Shown in pieces: positions 35,307-44,351 of a stretch of DNA of 64,000 nt. Origin of the DNA: Galbibacter pacificus (GTDB lineage Bacteria; Bacteroidota; Bacteroidia; Flavobacteriales; Flavobacteriaceae); the NCBI RefSeq assembly GCF_029603155.1, contig NZ_JAPMUA010000003.1, positions 248,001 through 312,000 on the forward strand. Reading direction: 5' to 3'. Both the position numbers and the translations under genes were made by a program. Below the pieces are notes generated by a model that saw only the letters and a program-made list of their open reading frames with translations, was not told the origin of the DNA and searched no databases. Position 1 is the stretch's first letter; every line of letters starts with the position of its first letter.

Positions 35307-36785
35307 ATGATTTCAGCAAAGAAAATCGCTTTTCTATTGTTGGGCCCATGCATGTTTTTGATACTTCAGCTATTGGACGGCCCAAAGGGAATGCCCGAAA
35401 ATGCATACGACATGCTTTCCATAGCCATATGGATGGCTATTTGGTGGATTACCGAGGTGATTCCCATTGGTGTGACGGCTTTGTTGCCCATTCTATTATT
35501 TCCCCTTACCGGGGCTGTAGATATTTCTGCCACAACAGCAGCTTTTGGGCACAAATATGTTTTTTTGTATATGGGTGGCTTTATATTGGCCATAGCGATA
35601 GAAAAATGGGGTCTTCACAAGAGAATAGCATTGCATATCATTAAAATAATTGGCACAAACGTATCCAAAATAATTTTAGGGTTCATGGTCGCTACCGCAT
35701 TTTTGTCGATGTGGATATCCAATACAGCAACTTCTGTAATGATGTTGCCCATAGGCATGTCTATAGTTTTCCAATTAAAGGACAACCCACATACGGAAAA
35801 AAACGAGCACTTAATTTTTGGCAAGGCATTAATGCTATCTATTGCCTACAGTGCTTCTATAGGAGGCATAGGAACATTAATTGGGACTCCGCCAAATTTG
35901 GTATTGGCAGGATTTGTGGAAAAAACCTACGGCATAGAAATTACATTTTGGCAATGGGCAAAGTTTGGTTTTCCTATATCCATTGTTTTATTGTGGATAG
36001 CTTGGTATTATTTAACAAATGTAGCCTTTAAGTTTAAACAAAAAGAATTCCCTGGCGGGAGGGAGGAAATTAATAGGTTGGTAAGTAAGCTGGGGCCTAT
36101 GAAAAAGGAAGAAAAGGTGGTATTGGCCGTTTTTTTTCTTACGGCATTTTTTTGGATTACGCGCTCTTTTATATGGCAAAGAATAATCCCGGGAATAGAC
36201 GATACCATTATAGCTATTGCTTCTGGAATACTATTGTTTATATTGCCATCGACCAAAAAAGACGAGCCTATAATTAATTGGAAAGAGGCCGTTAAACTAC
36301 CTTGGGGGATTATTTTATTGTTTGGGGGTGGAATGGCGCTTGCAACAGGATTTGAAATAACAGGGTTGGCCAATTGGCTTGGTGCCCAGGCAGGATTATT
36401 ACAAGATCTGTCTTTATTGCTACTTATTTTTGTGGTAATAACGGTTGTGAATTTTTTTACTGAAGTCACCTCAAATTTGGCTACCACGGCCATGCTATTG
36501 CCCATTTTGGCACCCATTGCCATTTCTCTTGAGGTCAGCCCCTATATGTTGATGGTCGCAACTACGGTGGCTGCATCGTGTGCATTTATGTTGCCGGTTG
36601 CTACCCCGCCCAATGCTGTTGTTTTTGGTTCGGGTTACTTAAAAATTCCCGATATGATAAAATCGGGTTTCTGGATGAACGTTATCTCCATTTTGTTTTT
36701 AACGGTGGCAGTTTATTTATTGTTGCCTTTTGTGTGGAATTTTGCCCCAGAAAATTTCAGGAAATTTCTTGAAAATATAAGATAA
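35307..36785 (+). CDS. DASS/SLC13 family sodium-dicarboxylate (anion) symporter
   Basis: A 492-residue membrane protein with about 11 helices that imports dicarboxylates (or other divalent anions) with sodium. The two sodium/substrate hairpin motifs are present: SNTATSVMMLP and TSNLATTAMLLPI, together with GTLIGTPPNLV and VATPPNAVVFGSGYL. The exact anion is unknown. It is transcribed alone. Confidence 0.9.
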   Translation: MISAKKIAFLLLGPCMFLILQLLDGPKGMPENAYDMLSIAIWMAIWWITEVIPIGVTALLPILLFPLTGAVDISATTAAFGHKYVFLYMGGFILAIAIEKWGLHKRIALHIIKIIGTNVSKIILGFMVATAFLSMWISNTATSVMMLPIGMSIVFQLKDNPHTEKNEHLIFGKALMLSIAYSASIGGIGTLIGTPPNLVLAGFVEKTYGIEITFWQWAKFGFPISIVLLWIAWYYLTNVAFKFKQKEFPGGREEINRLVSKLGPMKKEEKVVLAVFFLTAFFWITRSFIWQRIIPGIDDTIIAIASGILLFILPSTKKDEPIINWKEAVKLPWGIILLFGGGMALATGFEITGLANWLGAQAGLLQDLSLLLLIFVVITVVNFFTEVTSNLATTAMLLPILAPIAISLEVSPYMLMVATTVAASCAFMLPVATPPNAVVFGSGYLKIPDMIKSGFWMNVISILFLTVAVYLLLPFVWNFAPENFRKFLENIR

Positions 36786-36818
36786 TAAAACTCAGGTTAA
36801 TAATACAGGGGAGTGTTT

Positions 36819-37184
36819 TTATGGGCTTGCAACAGTAGTTTCATCTTCCGAAAAGATGTTTTCGTCTTCAGAAAAATCCAAGGTTTCTGCCTTTGGGACA
36901 AACGTTAAAATTTCATCGATGCCTTTCTCGAGCATCCGTTGGGTGGAGTACTTCCTGCTTGTCGCCAATACCAGTCCTCCTTTGGACAGCCTAAAGAAAT
37001 ATTTTCCCGACGGGGTGCTTTTTTTGGTAAAAGCAAACTGCTCAAGCGAATCCCTAATGGCAGCAATTATTAACTCGCAATCTGTTTTATGTTTACACGC
37101 GATGCTGGTAAAGATAGTTTTGCCCCTTTTGGAAGTAAAAACAAATTTATAATCCCCACTGTTACGTTTGCTAATTACAAACAT
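36819..37184 (-). CDS. DUF1508 (YegP/UPF0339-like) domain protein
   Basis: A 121-residue protein with two YegP-like beta-sheet repeats (DYKFVFTSKRGKTIFTS and KYFFRLSKGGLVLATSRKYST) followed by an acidic tail (SEDENIFSEDE). YegP-type proteins have no established function. It is convergent with the DASS transporter gene. Confidence 0.78.
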   Translation of the reverse strand: MFVISKRNSGDYKFVFTSKRGKTIFTSIACKHKTDCELIIAAIRDSLEQFAFTKKSTPSGKYFFRLSKGGLVLATSRKYSTQRMLEKGIDEILTFVPKAETLDFSEDENIFSEDETTVASP

Positions 37185-37247
37185 ATACTAATTTTAATTC
37201 CGGTTTTATTTTTGTTGAACAAAACTAAGGGAAAAATTCCTTTATTC

Positions 37248-38393
37248 TTATATGACTGAAGATTTCTTCTTTTTCTTTCGTCTTCCCCACCATATTAAAA
37301 ATCCTGTTATGGGGAGCGATGTCGCTACGATGCCGGCTAAAAAAGTAGACAATTTGCCAAATTGCCCCCACCATTGTCCCATATGTAATTGCCATACAAT
37401 ATTTTCGGTAGTTTCGTGTTTTATTAACTTTTCACCTACGTTTATTTTTTCACCTGTATACCTGTTGTATATAGCCAAGTCGGCATTTTCTATACTCTTT
37501 AAACCTACTTTTCCCGAAGTAAATACATAGGCGCCCAGTTTTTGTTGGTCGTAATTCCAAATGCTTACCATTTGTTTATTGTTGTGCTCTTTTTCCAAAA
37601 CTTCATACGCAAAAGGCACCATGTTTTTTGATACTTTGGTAGTGTCTTGTTTGGGCAAAACATCTGTTAAATGTGTTAATTCTCCTCCTGTAGCTTTAAT
37701 GGTTAAATTGGATAACGAAGGAAAGAAAATAATAAGTCCCGTTACACTTAAAACCAGACATAAAAGCAAAGAATAAAACCCGTATACATTGTGCAGATCA
37801 TAGTTGAGACGTTTGAATTTTGCTTTCCATTTTATGGTAAAGCTCGCTTGTCTGGTGGTTTTGTTCCAACGTTTTGGCCACCATAAAATAAGTCCGGTTA
37901 TACAGCTAATTACAAAAATAATGGTTGAAATAGTTACGATCCAATGGCCAACTTCCCCGGCCAATAAAGAAGCGTGTAGATGAGCAGTTACAAAGAAGAA
38001 GTGAATGGTGCTGTCCTTTTTTAGAATTTCTCCGGTGTATGGATTCATATAAATCATTGCCAGACTCACTTCTTTTCTGTTAAAGGCCCTGATGCGAATA
38101 CTTCTTTCGGGATCTTTAAAAAAAACATATTCAGAAATCATATAATCGGGATACTCTTTTTTTAAATTCTCAACAATTTCTTCTGAAGATATCCTGCTTT
38201 CTCCTGCCTCGACATATTTGGCATCACCTGCTGTAAAGTCCATAATTTCATCGCCATACACAATAATAGTTCCGGTGAGGCAAACAAATACCAAAATAAT
38301 ACCCGAAACAATGCTTGGCCATAAATGAATCCAGGCAACGATACGATTGAATAAACTCTTTTTTTTCTTCTTTTTTGACGTGGTTTTCTTCAT
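37248..38393 (-). CDS. PepSY-associated inner membrane protein (siderophore-iron reduction type)
   Basis: A 381-residue inner-membrane protein with four helices and PepSY domains (RIVAWIHLWPSIVSGIILVFVCLTGTIIVY, MYMNPYTGEIL, HLHASLLAGEVGHWIV). This class usually accompanies siderophore receptors and is thought to help reduce or release iron at the inner membrane, its helical histidines possibly binding haem. It lies 6 bases after the esterase gene, making the third gene of the receptor-esterase-PepSY operon. Both ends are rich in Lys. Confidence 0.87.
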   Translation of the reverse strand: MKKTTSKKKKKKSLFNRIVAWIHLWPSIVSGIILVFVCLTGTIIVYGDEIMDFTAGDAKYVEAGESRISSEEIVENLKKEYPDYMISEYVFFKDPERSIRIRAFNRKEVSLAMIYMNPYTGEILKKDSTIHFFFVTAHLHASLLAGEVGHWIVTISTIIFVISCITGLILWWPKRWNKTTRQASFTIKWKAKFKRLNYDLHNVYGFYSLLLCLVLSVTGLIIFFPSLSNLTIKATGGELTHLTDVLPKQDTTKVSKNMVPFAYEVLEKEHNNKQMVSIWNYDQQKLGAYVFTSGKVGLKSIENADLAIYNRYTGEKINVGEKLIKHETTENIVWQLHMGQWWGQFGKLSTFLAGIVATSLPITGFLIWWGRRKKKKKSSVI

Positions 38394-38399
38394 TTTAAT

Positions 38400-39473
38400 T
38401 TATAACTCTTGATTCATTTTTTGAAGTTGTTTGCTTTCAGGATACATTTGCAATGCATCTTTTAAAAGTTTTTTGGAACTTTCGCTTTGCCCTGTGCTTT
38501 TTGTGTATTGAATTAATTGATAGAAAAGAGATTCTTCAGGGATGAATTCAAAATCTAATTTTTTTGACAATGCTTTATAGGTTTGTTGTACCAATTCTGG
38601 GTTTTGTGGCACTTCTTTCACCGGTAATTGGATCCCGTCAAACAAAAACTTCAATGCATCAAGTGTTGCAGGAATGGGGATGTTTCCATGATCGTATTCG
38701 GGATAATACTTCCAGTTACTTATCAAATGGTTTTCAGGACTTTCAGATAAAATGGTTTCGCAAAATTTCCGGATTGTTTTTCCGTGTTCAAGACGATCTT
38801 TAGCATTTTCCTCCGACTCAAAAGCAAGCCCTACAAATAGCATTTTTCCTTTAAAATTAGCTGTTTTCCATTGCTCTTTTGCCGCTTTAAAAACATATTT
38901 TCCATCCCACCACAAGCTAGGGTCGATGGCCATATAACCTTGAAATAAAGCTGGCTTCTCCAACAAAGTATACAAGGTAAAAAGGCCTCCAAAAGAATGC
39001 CCTAACAAAATATTATAGCCATTTGTTCTGTATTTTGAATTGATAAAAGGCAGCAATTCATCTTGAAGAAATTGGATAAATTTATCAGCCCCTCCGCTAT
39101 TTTCAAATCGTTTTTCTCCGTTAGGCCCTGTAATAGTTGCATTTGTTGGAGTGAAATCTCGCGTCCGGTCGGTGTTTCTAATTCCAACAACAATCATTTC
39201 TGGGTGTGGGCGGTATAAAAATTTAGTATCAAACCTTTCTAAAGCTGCTACAAATTGAAAATTAAAATCGCCATCGAGCACATACAAAACCGGATACTTT
39301 CCTTTGGCAAAATCGGCATTGCTATAATTTTTAGGTAATTGGATATCAATAGTCCGTTCTTCGTTTAAAATCGATGAATTGATTTTATACGAATTTCCAA
39401 TGGTGATAGGCTCTTGTGCAAATAGTATGTTTACAAAGATGGGAGCAAGATAAACAAGTAATTTTCTAATCAT
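38400..39473 (-). CDS. Secreted alpha/beta-hydrolase-fold esterase (Fes/IroE-like)
   Basis: A protein of about 357 residues with a signal peptide (ending LFAQ) and the esterase D fold: VLYVLDGDFNFQF, VGIRNTDRTRDFTPT, the nucleophile GHSFGGLFTLY, and DPSLWWDGKYV, with the His in EYDHGNIP. Relatives hydrolyse siderophore esters or other esters. The last 60 residues resemble a TPR-like helical tail. ATG 39473 gives a better signal peptide than 39482. Its place between a siderophore receptor and a PepSY protein suggests ferric-siderophore processing in the periplasm; that role is inferred. Confidence 0.85.
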   Translation of the reverse strand: MIRKLLVYLAPIFVNILFAQEPITIGNSYKINSSILNEERTIDIQLPKNYSNADFAKGKYPVLYVLDGDFNFQFVAALERFDTKFLYRPHPEMIVVGIRNTDRTRDFTPTNATITGPNGEKRFENSGGADKFIQFLQDELLPFINSKYRTNGYNILLGHSFGGLFTLYTLLEKPALFQGYMAIDPSLWWDGKYVFKAAKEQWKTANFKGKMLFVGLAFESEENAKDRLEHGKTIRKFCETILSESPENHLISNWKYYPEYDHGNIPIPATLDALKFLFDGIQLPVKEVPQNPELVQQTYKALSKKLDFEFIPEESLFYQLIQYTKSTGQSESSKKLLKDALQMYPESKQLQKMNQEL

Positions 39474-39484
39474 AATCCACATAT

Positions 39485-39528
39485 GAAAAAATCAAGCTGA
39501 TGAGCAATTGAAAAGCGTCATCAGCTTG
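39485..39528 (-). terminator. Hairpin between siderophore receptor and esterase genes
   Basis: CAAGCTGATGA (39493-39503) pairs perfectly with TCATCAGCTTG (39518-39528). On the minus strand it is followed by ATTTTTTC. As the next gene begins within 12 bases, it probably acts as a partial terminator or attenuator inside the operon. Confidence 0.7.
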
Positions 39529-39541
39529 TTAGTATTTTTAA

Positions 39542-41947
39542 TTAAAATCTAAATGTTAGATTTGCCAAAAAGGTTCTTGTTTGTTGTGGTATTGCCCAGT
39601 AGGTTGCTGTCCAGTATTCTTCATCGGTTAAGTTGTTTAACTTTAACCCGATTCTAAACTTAGGTTGTTCGTAAAAAACGGAAGCATCTAGCGTATGAAA
39701 ACCTGAAACTGTAACAGTATTAGCATCATCAAAATAATAATCGCCTGTATAATTACCTCCAAAACCTAACCCAAACCCTTGTAAAGATCCTCTTGTAAAT
39801 TTATAACTCGCCCAGTAATTTGCAGAATTCATTGGTGTAGCCAACGGATGATTTCCTTCAATCCCAGCCTGATTATCGCCAACTTTGGTATAACGACTAT
39901 CGTTATATCCGTATCCAGCAATTATGTGGAATCCATCGAAAGGATTTGCAATCAAATCAAATTCTATCCCTTCACTGGTTTGTGCACCGTCTTGAACGCT
40001 TATCAATTCATCATTTTCATCAAAGACTGAACGAACTTTATCCTTTACTTCAATGTTATAATAACTTACGGTTCCATTTACTTTTCCATTGAGCAATTCA
40101 AACTTCACTCCTCCTTCTATTTGGTTAGCGTGCTCTGGTTTAAATACTTGTCTTGTATCATCCGAAAGCGTATTAGGGGCTACGTTTCTAAATCCGTTTT
40201 GATAGTTTACAAATGCTGAAAGTTGGTTTTCGATTACGTGGTATACCAATCCGGTTTTAGGCGACCAAGCTGTTTGTAAATAATCATTTGCCCTGTCGTG
40301 AAAACGATCTACTCGAAGCCCCATCATAATATTCAAGCGGTCGTAAAGCGTTACTACATCTGACACATACGCACTATAGGTTTGTGTGTCTCTTCGGTTG
40401 GCAGCCCGGCTTGTAGTAGCCAAACCTGCTTCGTAAGTGCTTACGTTTAACACGGGAGAATCTTGATTGATAACGGTAAACTGGTCGTTTGTAGGATCAT
40501 CGTCTAAGCTATTCACATAAGCATCATAATCATTAATCATTGTTCGCGAGTCGGTTGTTTGTAATTGTGTATAGTCAACCCCGATAAGAAATTTATTATT
40601 GATGTTTCCCCAATTATGAATTCCGGTTACGTTTTGTTGTACTTGTATTGTATTGAAGTTACTTGGCAAATTCATCAAGCGTCTTTGAAGCAATCTTTCT
40701 CCTTCATAATCTCCTTCTCCAGCTTTTACCAAAAGAAATAAATAATTGGCATTGTTATCGGTATTCGAATAAGATACACGTGTATCAGATGTCCAATGTT
40801 CGTTTATCTTGTATTCGGCATTTGCAAAAACATTCAACACTTCTGCTTCGCTGGTAATGTCATTGGAGGCATATGAACGTTTAAAATCCCAATTCAAATC
40901 ATCAAAATTTGTAATGTTTGCAGTGGGGGTCAACCCGACATAAGTAGAATTTCTATTCGATCTAAAAAACTCAAAATCCAGGTTTACGGTTAACTTCTCA
41001 TTTACCAAATACTTAAATGCCGGAGCAATCATAAAAGTTCTATTGATTCCTTGATCCTGAAACGACTTCTCACGATGAATCGCCGAATTTATTCTGAATA
41101 AAAAAGTATTATCTTTATTTAAAGGCGTATTATAATCGATTGTGACACGCCCTAAACCATAAGCTCCTACGGAAAAGCCCACTTCTCCTTTTTCATAAGC
41201 CATCGGTTTTTTGGTAACGCGGTTTACCAGACCACCGTAAGATATTAAAGTAGAACCAAATAAAGTAGATGAAGGACCTTTGATGATTTCCAGACGCTCT
41301 AAGTTTACCGGATCTGATAAGGACACAAAATTCGTTGCCATTCCATTACGAATAGAACCTGCACCATCGGCCCCAGAAAAACCCCTCATGCGCATTGATA
41401 AACCTGTTCCTCCAGAGCCAACACCCAACATTACGTTGGTAACACCCGGCGATGACATTAAAGCACCACGAAAATCGGTTGCCATTTGTTCGTTTAGTAA
41501 TTCTTTAGGGACTACGGTATATACTTGTGGGTTGTCCAGGTTCTTTAGCGGAAGCCTTGCCACCATTTCCGTTTTCTTTTCTGCAAAAATTTTAGCAGCC
41601 GACGTTAAGGTAATCCCTTCTAGCTCTTGGGTATTTTCACTTAATAAAATTTCGGGCACCGTTGTTGTTTGGTTTGATTCTACAGTAACTTGACGTAATT
41701 CGGTATGATATCCTACGTAAGACACTACTAAAGTATATGAACCCGGGCTCACTCTACTAAGCTCGTATGTTCCGGTTTCATCGCTTACAGTACCTATTCG
41801 GGTTCCTTTAAGACTGATAGTTACATGTTCTACTGGAACACCATCTAAAGTGTTTATATTACCAATAATAGTACCGGTACTTTGTGCTTTTACTCCTATG
41901 AAAGAAAACATCATAAGAATTAAAAAAGCCATTTTTTTTGCAGTCAT
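39542..41947 (-). CDS. TonB-dependent siderophore receptor
   Basis: An 801-residue outer-membrane receptor: signal peptide (1-21, VKAQ), carboxypeptidase-D-like domain (about 25-110), plug (LLNEQMATDFRGALMSSPGVTN, ERLEIIKGPSSTLFGS, GGLVNRVTKKP) and a 22-strand barrel ending in the aromatic LTFRF. The plug motif and barrel are of the TonB-siderophore type (FhuA/FpvA-like). The promoter carries a palindrome that it shares with feoA, suggesting iron control. The siderophore cannot be named. Confidence 0.92.
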   Translation of the reverse strand: MTAKKMAFLILMMFSFIGVKAQSTGTIIGNINTLDGVPVEHVTISLKGTRIGTVSDETGTYELSRVSPGSYTLVVSYVGYHTELRQVTVESNQTTTVPEILLSENTQELEGITLTSAAKIFAEKKTEMVARLPLKNLDNPQVYTVVPKELLNEQMATDFRGALMSSPGVTNVMLGVGSGGTGLSMRMRGFSGADGAGSIRNGMATNFVSLSDPVNLERLEIIKGPSSTLFGSTLISYGGLVNRVTKKPMAYEKGEVGFSVGAYGLGRVTIDYNTPLNKDNTFLFRINSAIHREKSFQDQGINRTFMIAPAFKYLVNEKLTVNLDFEFFRSNRNSTYVGLTPTANITNFDDLNWDFKRSYASNDITSEAEVLNVFANAEYKINEHWTSDTRVSYSNTDNNANYLFLLVKAGEGDYEGERLLQRRLMNLPSNFNTIQVQQNVTGIHNWGNINNKFLIGVDYTQLQTTDSRTMINDYDAYVNSLDDDPTNDQFTVINQDSPVLNVSTYEAGLATTSRAANRRDTQTYSAYVSDVVTLYDRLNIMMGLRVDRFHDRANDYLQTAWSPKTGLVYHVIENQLSAFVNYQNGFRNVAPNTLSDDTRQVFKPEHANQIEGGVKFELLNGKVNGTVSYYNIEVKDKVRSVFDENDELISVQDGAQTSEGIEFDLIANPFDGFHIIAGYGYNDSRYTKVGDNQAGIEGNHPLATPMNSANYWASYKFTRGSLQGFGLGFGGNYTGDYYFDDANTVTVSGFHTLDASVFYEQPKFRIGLKLNNLTDEEYWTATYWAIPQQTRTFLANLTFRF

Positions 41948-41963
41948 ATCGCTTCTTATTTTA

Positions 41964-41982
41964 ATTTAGACTTAGTTTAAAT
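41964..41982. promoter_or_regulatory. Candidate iron-regulator operator at the siderophore receptor start site
   Basis: A 19-base imperfect palindrome, on the gene's strand containing TTAAA-CTAAG-TCTAAAT. It starts 6 bases after the -7 element, so it would overlap the transcription start. The same TTAAA-N5-TCTAAAT occurs at feoA (58501-58517). It recalls DtxR/MntR-type boxes, but the regulator is inferred. Confidence 0.5.
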
Positions 41983-41987
41983 AAATG

Positions 41988-41995
41988 CAAATGTA
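41988..41995 (-). promoter_or_regulatory. -7 element of the siderophore receptor operon
   Basis: On the minus strand TACATTTG matches TAnnTTTG exactly, 40 bases before the ATG; a TTG lies 23 bases upstream. Confidence 0.6.
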
Positions 41996-42103
41996 ATTAA
42001 AAAAGACTTCTAAGAAAACAATATTCAATTTTTAACGAAATAGCTTCTAAAGTATAAAAACATAACCTTTTTACTTGGTTTTATTAGTATATGAATAATA
42101 AAA

Positions 42104-42130
42104 AAGACCGTCTAAAAGGCGGTCTTTAAG
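42104..42130 (-). terminator. Intrinsic terminator after the M1 peptidase gene
   Basis: AAAGACCGTC (42104-42113) pairs with GGCGGTCTTT (42118-42127), and the minus strand continues TTTTTTATT. It separates the peptidase from the siderophore operon. Confidence 0.8.
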
Positions 42131-42155
42131 TTATAGTTAGTGATATATTTTCAAG

Positions 42156-44111
42156 TTAGTCCTGATAAAAATTAGGACCTGGCCAAGCATCGTTGGATGG
42201 GTTTACATCGGGCAAAACCTTATCAGGGTCAATTTCAATGCTTGTTGGAAGTACGTCTGTTTCCAACAAGAAACTCCATGTATCGCCACGTTGCCATATT
42301 TCAACAGGGAGTATTTTTTCTTCCGATGTCCCGTCGCGGTACGTAATTTTCATTTTTACGGGCATTGGTACTCCTCCTTTATTGGCAACAGTAACTATAA
42401 ATGCCGTTTTTTCTTCATTTTGCCTTACACTTTCTATGGCCAAATCGATATTTCCGGTGCCGTAAAACCAATTTTTAAAGAACCAAGAAAGATTTTCACC
42501 ACCAACATTCTCGATATGATTAAAGAAATCGGCTGGTTGTGGGTGCTTGTACGCCCAGGTTTTTATGTATGATTTAAAAGCATTATCAAATCGTTCAGGC
42601 CCTAAAATATACTCCCTTAAAAGTAAAAGTCCGATTGCCGGTTTCCGATAAGCTGTCATCCCTAAATTCCTCAAATTGGTTACATCCGGGTAAGTGTCGA
42701 TTCCTTCTCGCGTATCGCTGTTAAACCAGCCTGTCATGTTTCTGGTTTTATTAAGCCCGGCGGGATATTCACCAAAATCCAAAGTACTGTAATAATTGAT
42801 AAAAGTATTGAAACCTTCGTCCATCCAGGCATACCTTCTTTCGTTAGAACCCACAATCATCGGGAACCAGTTATGTCCAAATTCATGGTCGGTCACCCCC
42901 CAAAGCCCGGCTCCGGTACTGGTCCATCTGCAAAAGTTCAGTCCGGGATATTCCATGCCCCCAATATCGGCGGCCACATTAGTAGCGACAGGATATGGGT
43001 ATTCGTACCATCTGTTTGAATAATTTTCAATGGCCTGTTTTGAATATTCCGTAGAACGGCTCCAAGCATGAGATCCAACGCTCTCTTTTGGGTAAACTGA
43101 TTGTGCCAGGGCCTTTTTCCCACTAGGCAAATCTATTTTAGCGGCATCCCAAATAAATGCTTTGGATGAGGCAAAAGCAACATCCCTAGAATTTTCCATG
43201 GTAAAGTGCCAAGTAAGGGTTCCACTTTGTTTGGCCCTTATGGAAGTGTCGTTTACCTCTTCCGGTTTTACGATATAAACGGTTTCATTACTTTCTTTGG
43301 CCCTATCCATACGGTCTCTCATGGTAGTGGACATTACTTGGGTGGCGTTTATCAACTGACCAGAACCGACTACAATATGATTGTATGGGGCCGTAATTTC
43401 GTAATCGAAGTTCCCGTATTCCAGATAGAATTCACCAGCCCCCAAATAAGGCTCAACATTCCATCCCTCAATATCATCGTATACAGCGGCCCTTGGATAC
43501 CATTGCGCCATGGCGTATATGGTACCGTCTTCAACCTCCAGCCTTCCCATGCGGTCCATTCCCTTTTCAGGTACCTTATATTTAAAATCCATGGAAACCG
43601 ATGCAGTTCCGCCATTTGCCTTGATAGGTTCATTAAACCATACTTGCATGCGGGTATCGGTAATGATATGTTTTGTAGAAGTGTTCCGTCCATTTTTAGC
43701 CTGAAGGTTTGTTATTTCGTATCCGCCGTCGGTGTCTCCAACATAACGGTTTCCGCCAATGGGGGTGGTTAATGTGCCCCTAGAATTTTCGGTAAAACGA
43801 TTTTGTTCCAAATACAACCATATAAACGGAAGTGCATCCGGACTGTTATTGGTATAGTTAATGGTAATTTGCCCGGTAAGCGTATGTGCTTGGTCGTCAA
43901 GTGCTGCTTTAATTTTATAATCAACCCTGTTTTGCCAATAATCAGGGCCGGGAAGCCCCGATGCAGAACGGTAACGGTTTCCTGTACGGTTCATAAACTC
44001 ACTAAATTCACCTTGGTTGTTTTCCACCACTTGCGCTACAGAAATGCCCGTAAATGCAAGAAAGAAGAAAAGCAATATTCTACTTTTTTGATACAACGAT
44101 TTGTTCTTCAT
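42156..44111 (-). CDS. M1 family zinc aminopeptidase
   Basis: A 651-residue secreted peptidase (signal peptide ending SVAQ). The gluzincin site is His409-Glu-x2-His413 (HEFGHNW) with Glu432 (DEGFNTF) exactly 18 residues later. The GAMEN exopeptidase motif is replaced by GGMEYP, a usual variant in Bacteroidota M1 enzymes. The N-terminal beta-saddle and a C-terminal region (FNHIENVGGENLSWFFKNWFYGTG) are present. It removes N-terminal residues from peptides in the periplasm. Confidence 0.9.
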   Translation of the reverse strand: MKNKSLYQKSRILLFFFLAFTGISVAQVVENNQGEFSEFMNRTGNRYRSASGLPGPDYWQNRVDYKIKAALDDQAHTLTGQITINYTNNSPDALPFIWLYLEQNRFTENSRGTLTTPIGGNRYVGDTDGGYEITNLQAKNGRNTSTKHIITDTRMQVWFNEPIKANGGTASVSMDFKYKVPEKGMDRMGRLEVEDGTIYAMAQWYPRAAVYDDIEGWNVEPYLGAGEFYLEYGNFDYEITAPYNHIVVGSGQLINATQVMSTTMRDRMDRAKESNETVYIVKPEEVNDTSIRAKQSGTLTWHFTMENSRDVAFASSKAFIWDAAKIDLPSGKKALAQSVYPKESVGSHAWSRSTEYSKQAIENYSNRWYEYPYPVATNVAADIGGMEYPGLNFCRWTSTGAGLWGVTDHEFGHNWFPMIVGSNERRYAWMDEGFNTFINYYSTLDFGEYPAGLNKTRNMTGWFNSDTREGIDTYPDVTNLRNLGMTAYRKPAIGLLLLREYILGPERFDNAFKSYIKTWAYKHPQPADFFNHIENVGGENLSWFFKNWFYGTGNIDLAIESVRQNEEKTAFIVTVANKGGVPMPVKMKITYRDGTSEEKILPVEIWQRGDTWSFLLETDVLPTSIEIDPDKVLPDVNPSNDAWPGPNFYQD

Positions 44112-44127
44112 CCTAAAAAAATTAAAT

Positions 44128-44158
44128 TAAATGTAATTTGATTATCATCACGAAGCAA
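44128..44158 (-). promoter_or_regulatory. Promoter of the M1 peptidase gene
   Basis: Minus strand: TTG (44158-44156), 20 bases, TACATTTA (44135-44128), one mismatch from TAnnTTTG and 16 bases before the ATG. Confidence 0.5.
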
Positions 44159-44282
44159 CAAAACTAATGATTTGAATGAAAAAAGCTTGTGGTTTTATAC
44201 GAAAACTCTAAAAGCAGCTGGCTGAAATCGAAGAAGCTTTTATGGGAAGTCATTACGATGAGTTTGAAAATAAACAATATTT

Positions 44283-44307
44283 ATTAATGCAATGTTGTCG
44301 CATTAAT
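44283..44307. promoter_or_regulatory. Candidate Fur/Zur-family operator before the merC-like gene
   Basis: ATTAATGC (44283-44290) and GCATTAAT (44300-44307) are perfect inverted repeats 9 bases apart; written as a 23-base palindrome it has the AAT-G-AAT layout of Zur/Fur boxes. It covers the -33 region (TTG 44295-44297) of the promoter whose -7 element is at 44319. The regulator is inferred. Confidence 0.5.
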
Positions 44308-44318
44308 GAATAATTCAC

Positions 44319-44326
44319 TATGTTTG
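44319..44326 (+). promoter_or_regulatory. -7 element of the merC-like gene
   Basis: TATGTTTG matches TAnnTTTG exactly, 21 bases after the TTG at 44295-44297 and 25 bases before the ATG. Confidence 0.6.
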
Positions 44327-44351
44327 CTTCTTTAATTTAATTTTCGTTTTC

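Noticed and set aside
35237..35644. 135-codon open frame on the plus strand
   Set aside because: It is out of frame with and mostly inside the DASS transporter gene, which is clearly real.
44112..44282. Possible gene remnant between the M1 peptidase and merC-like genes
   Set aside because: Short frames with stops only; no family could be recognised.
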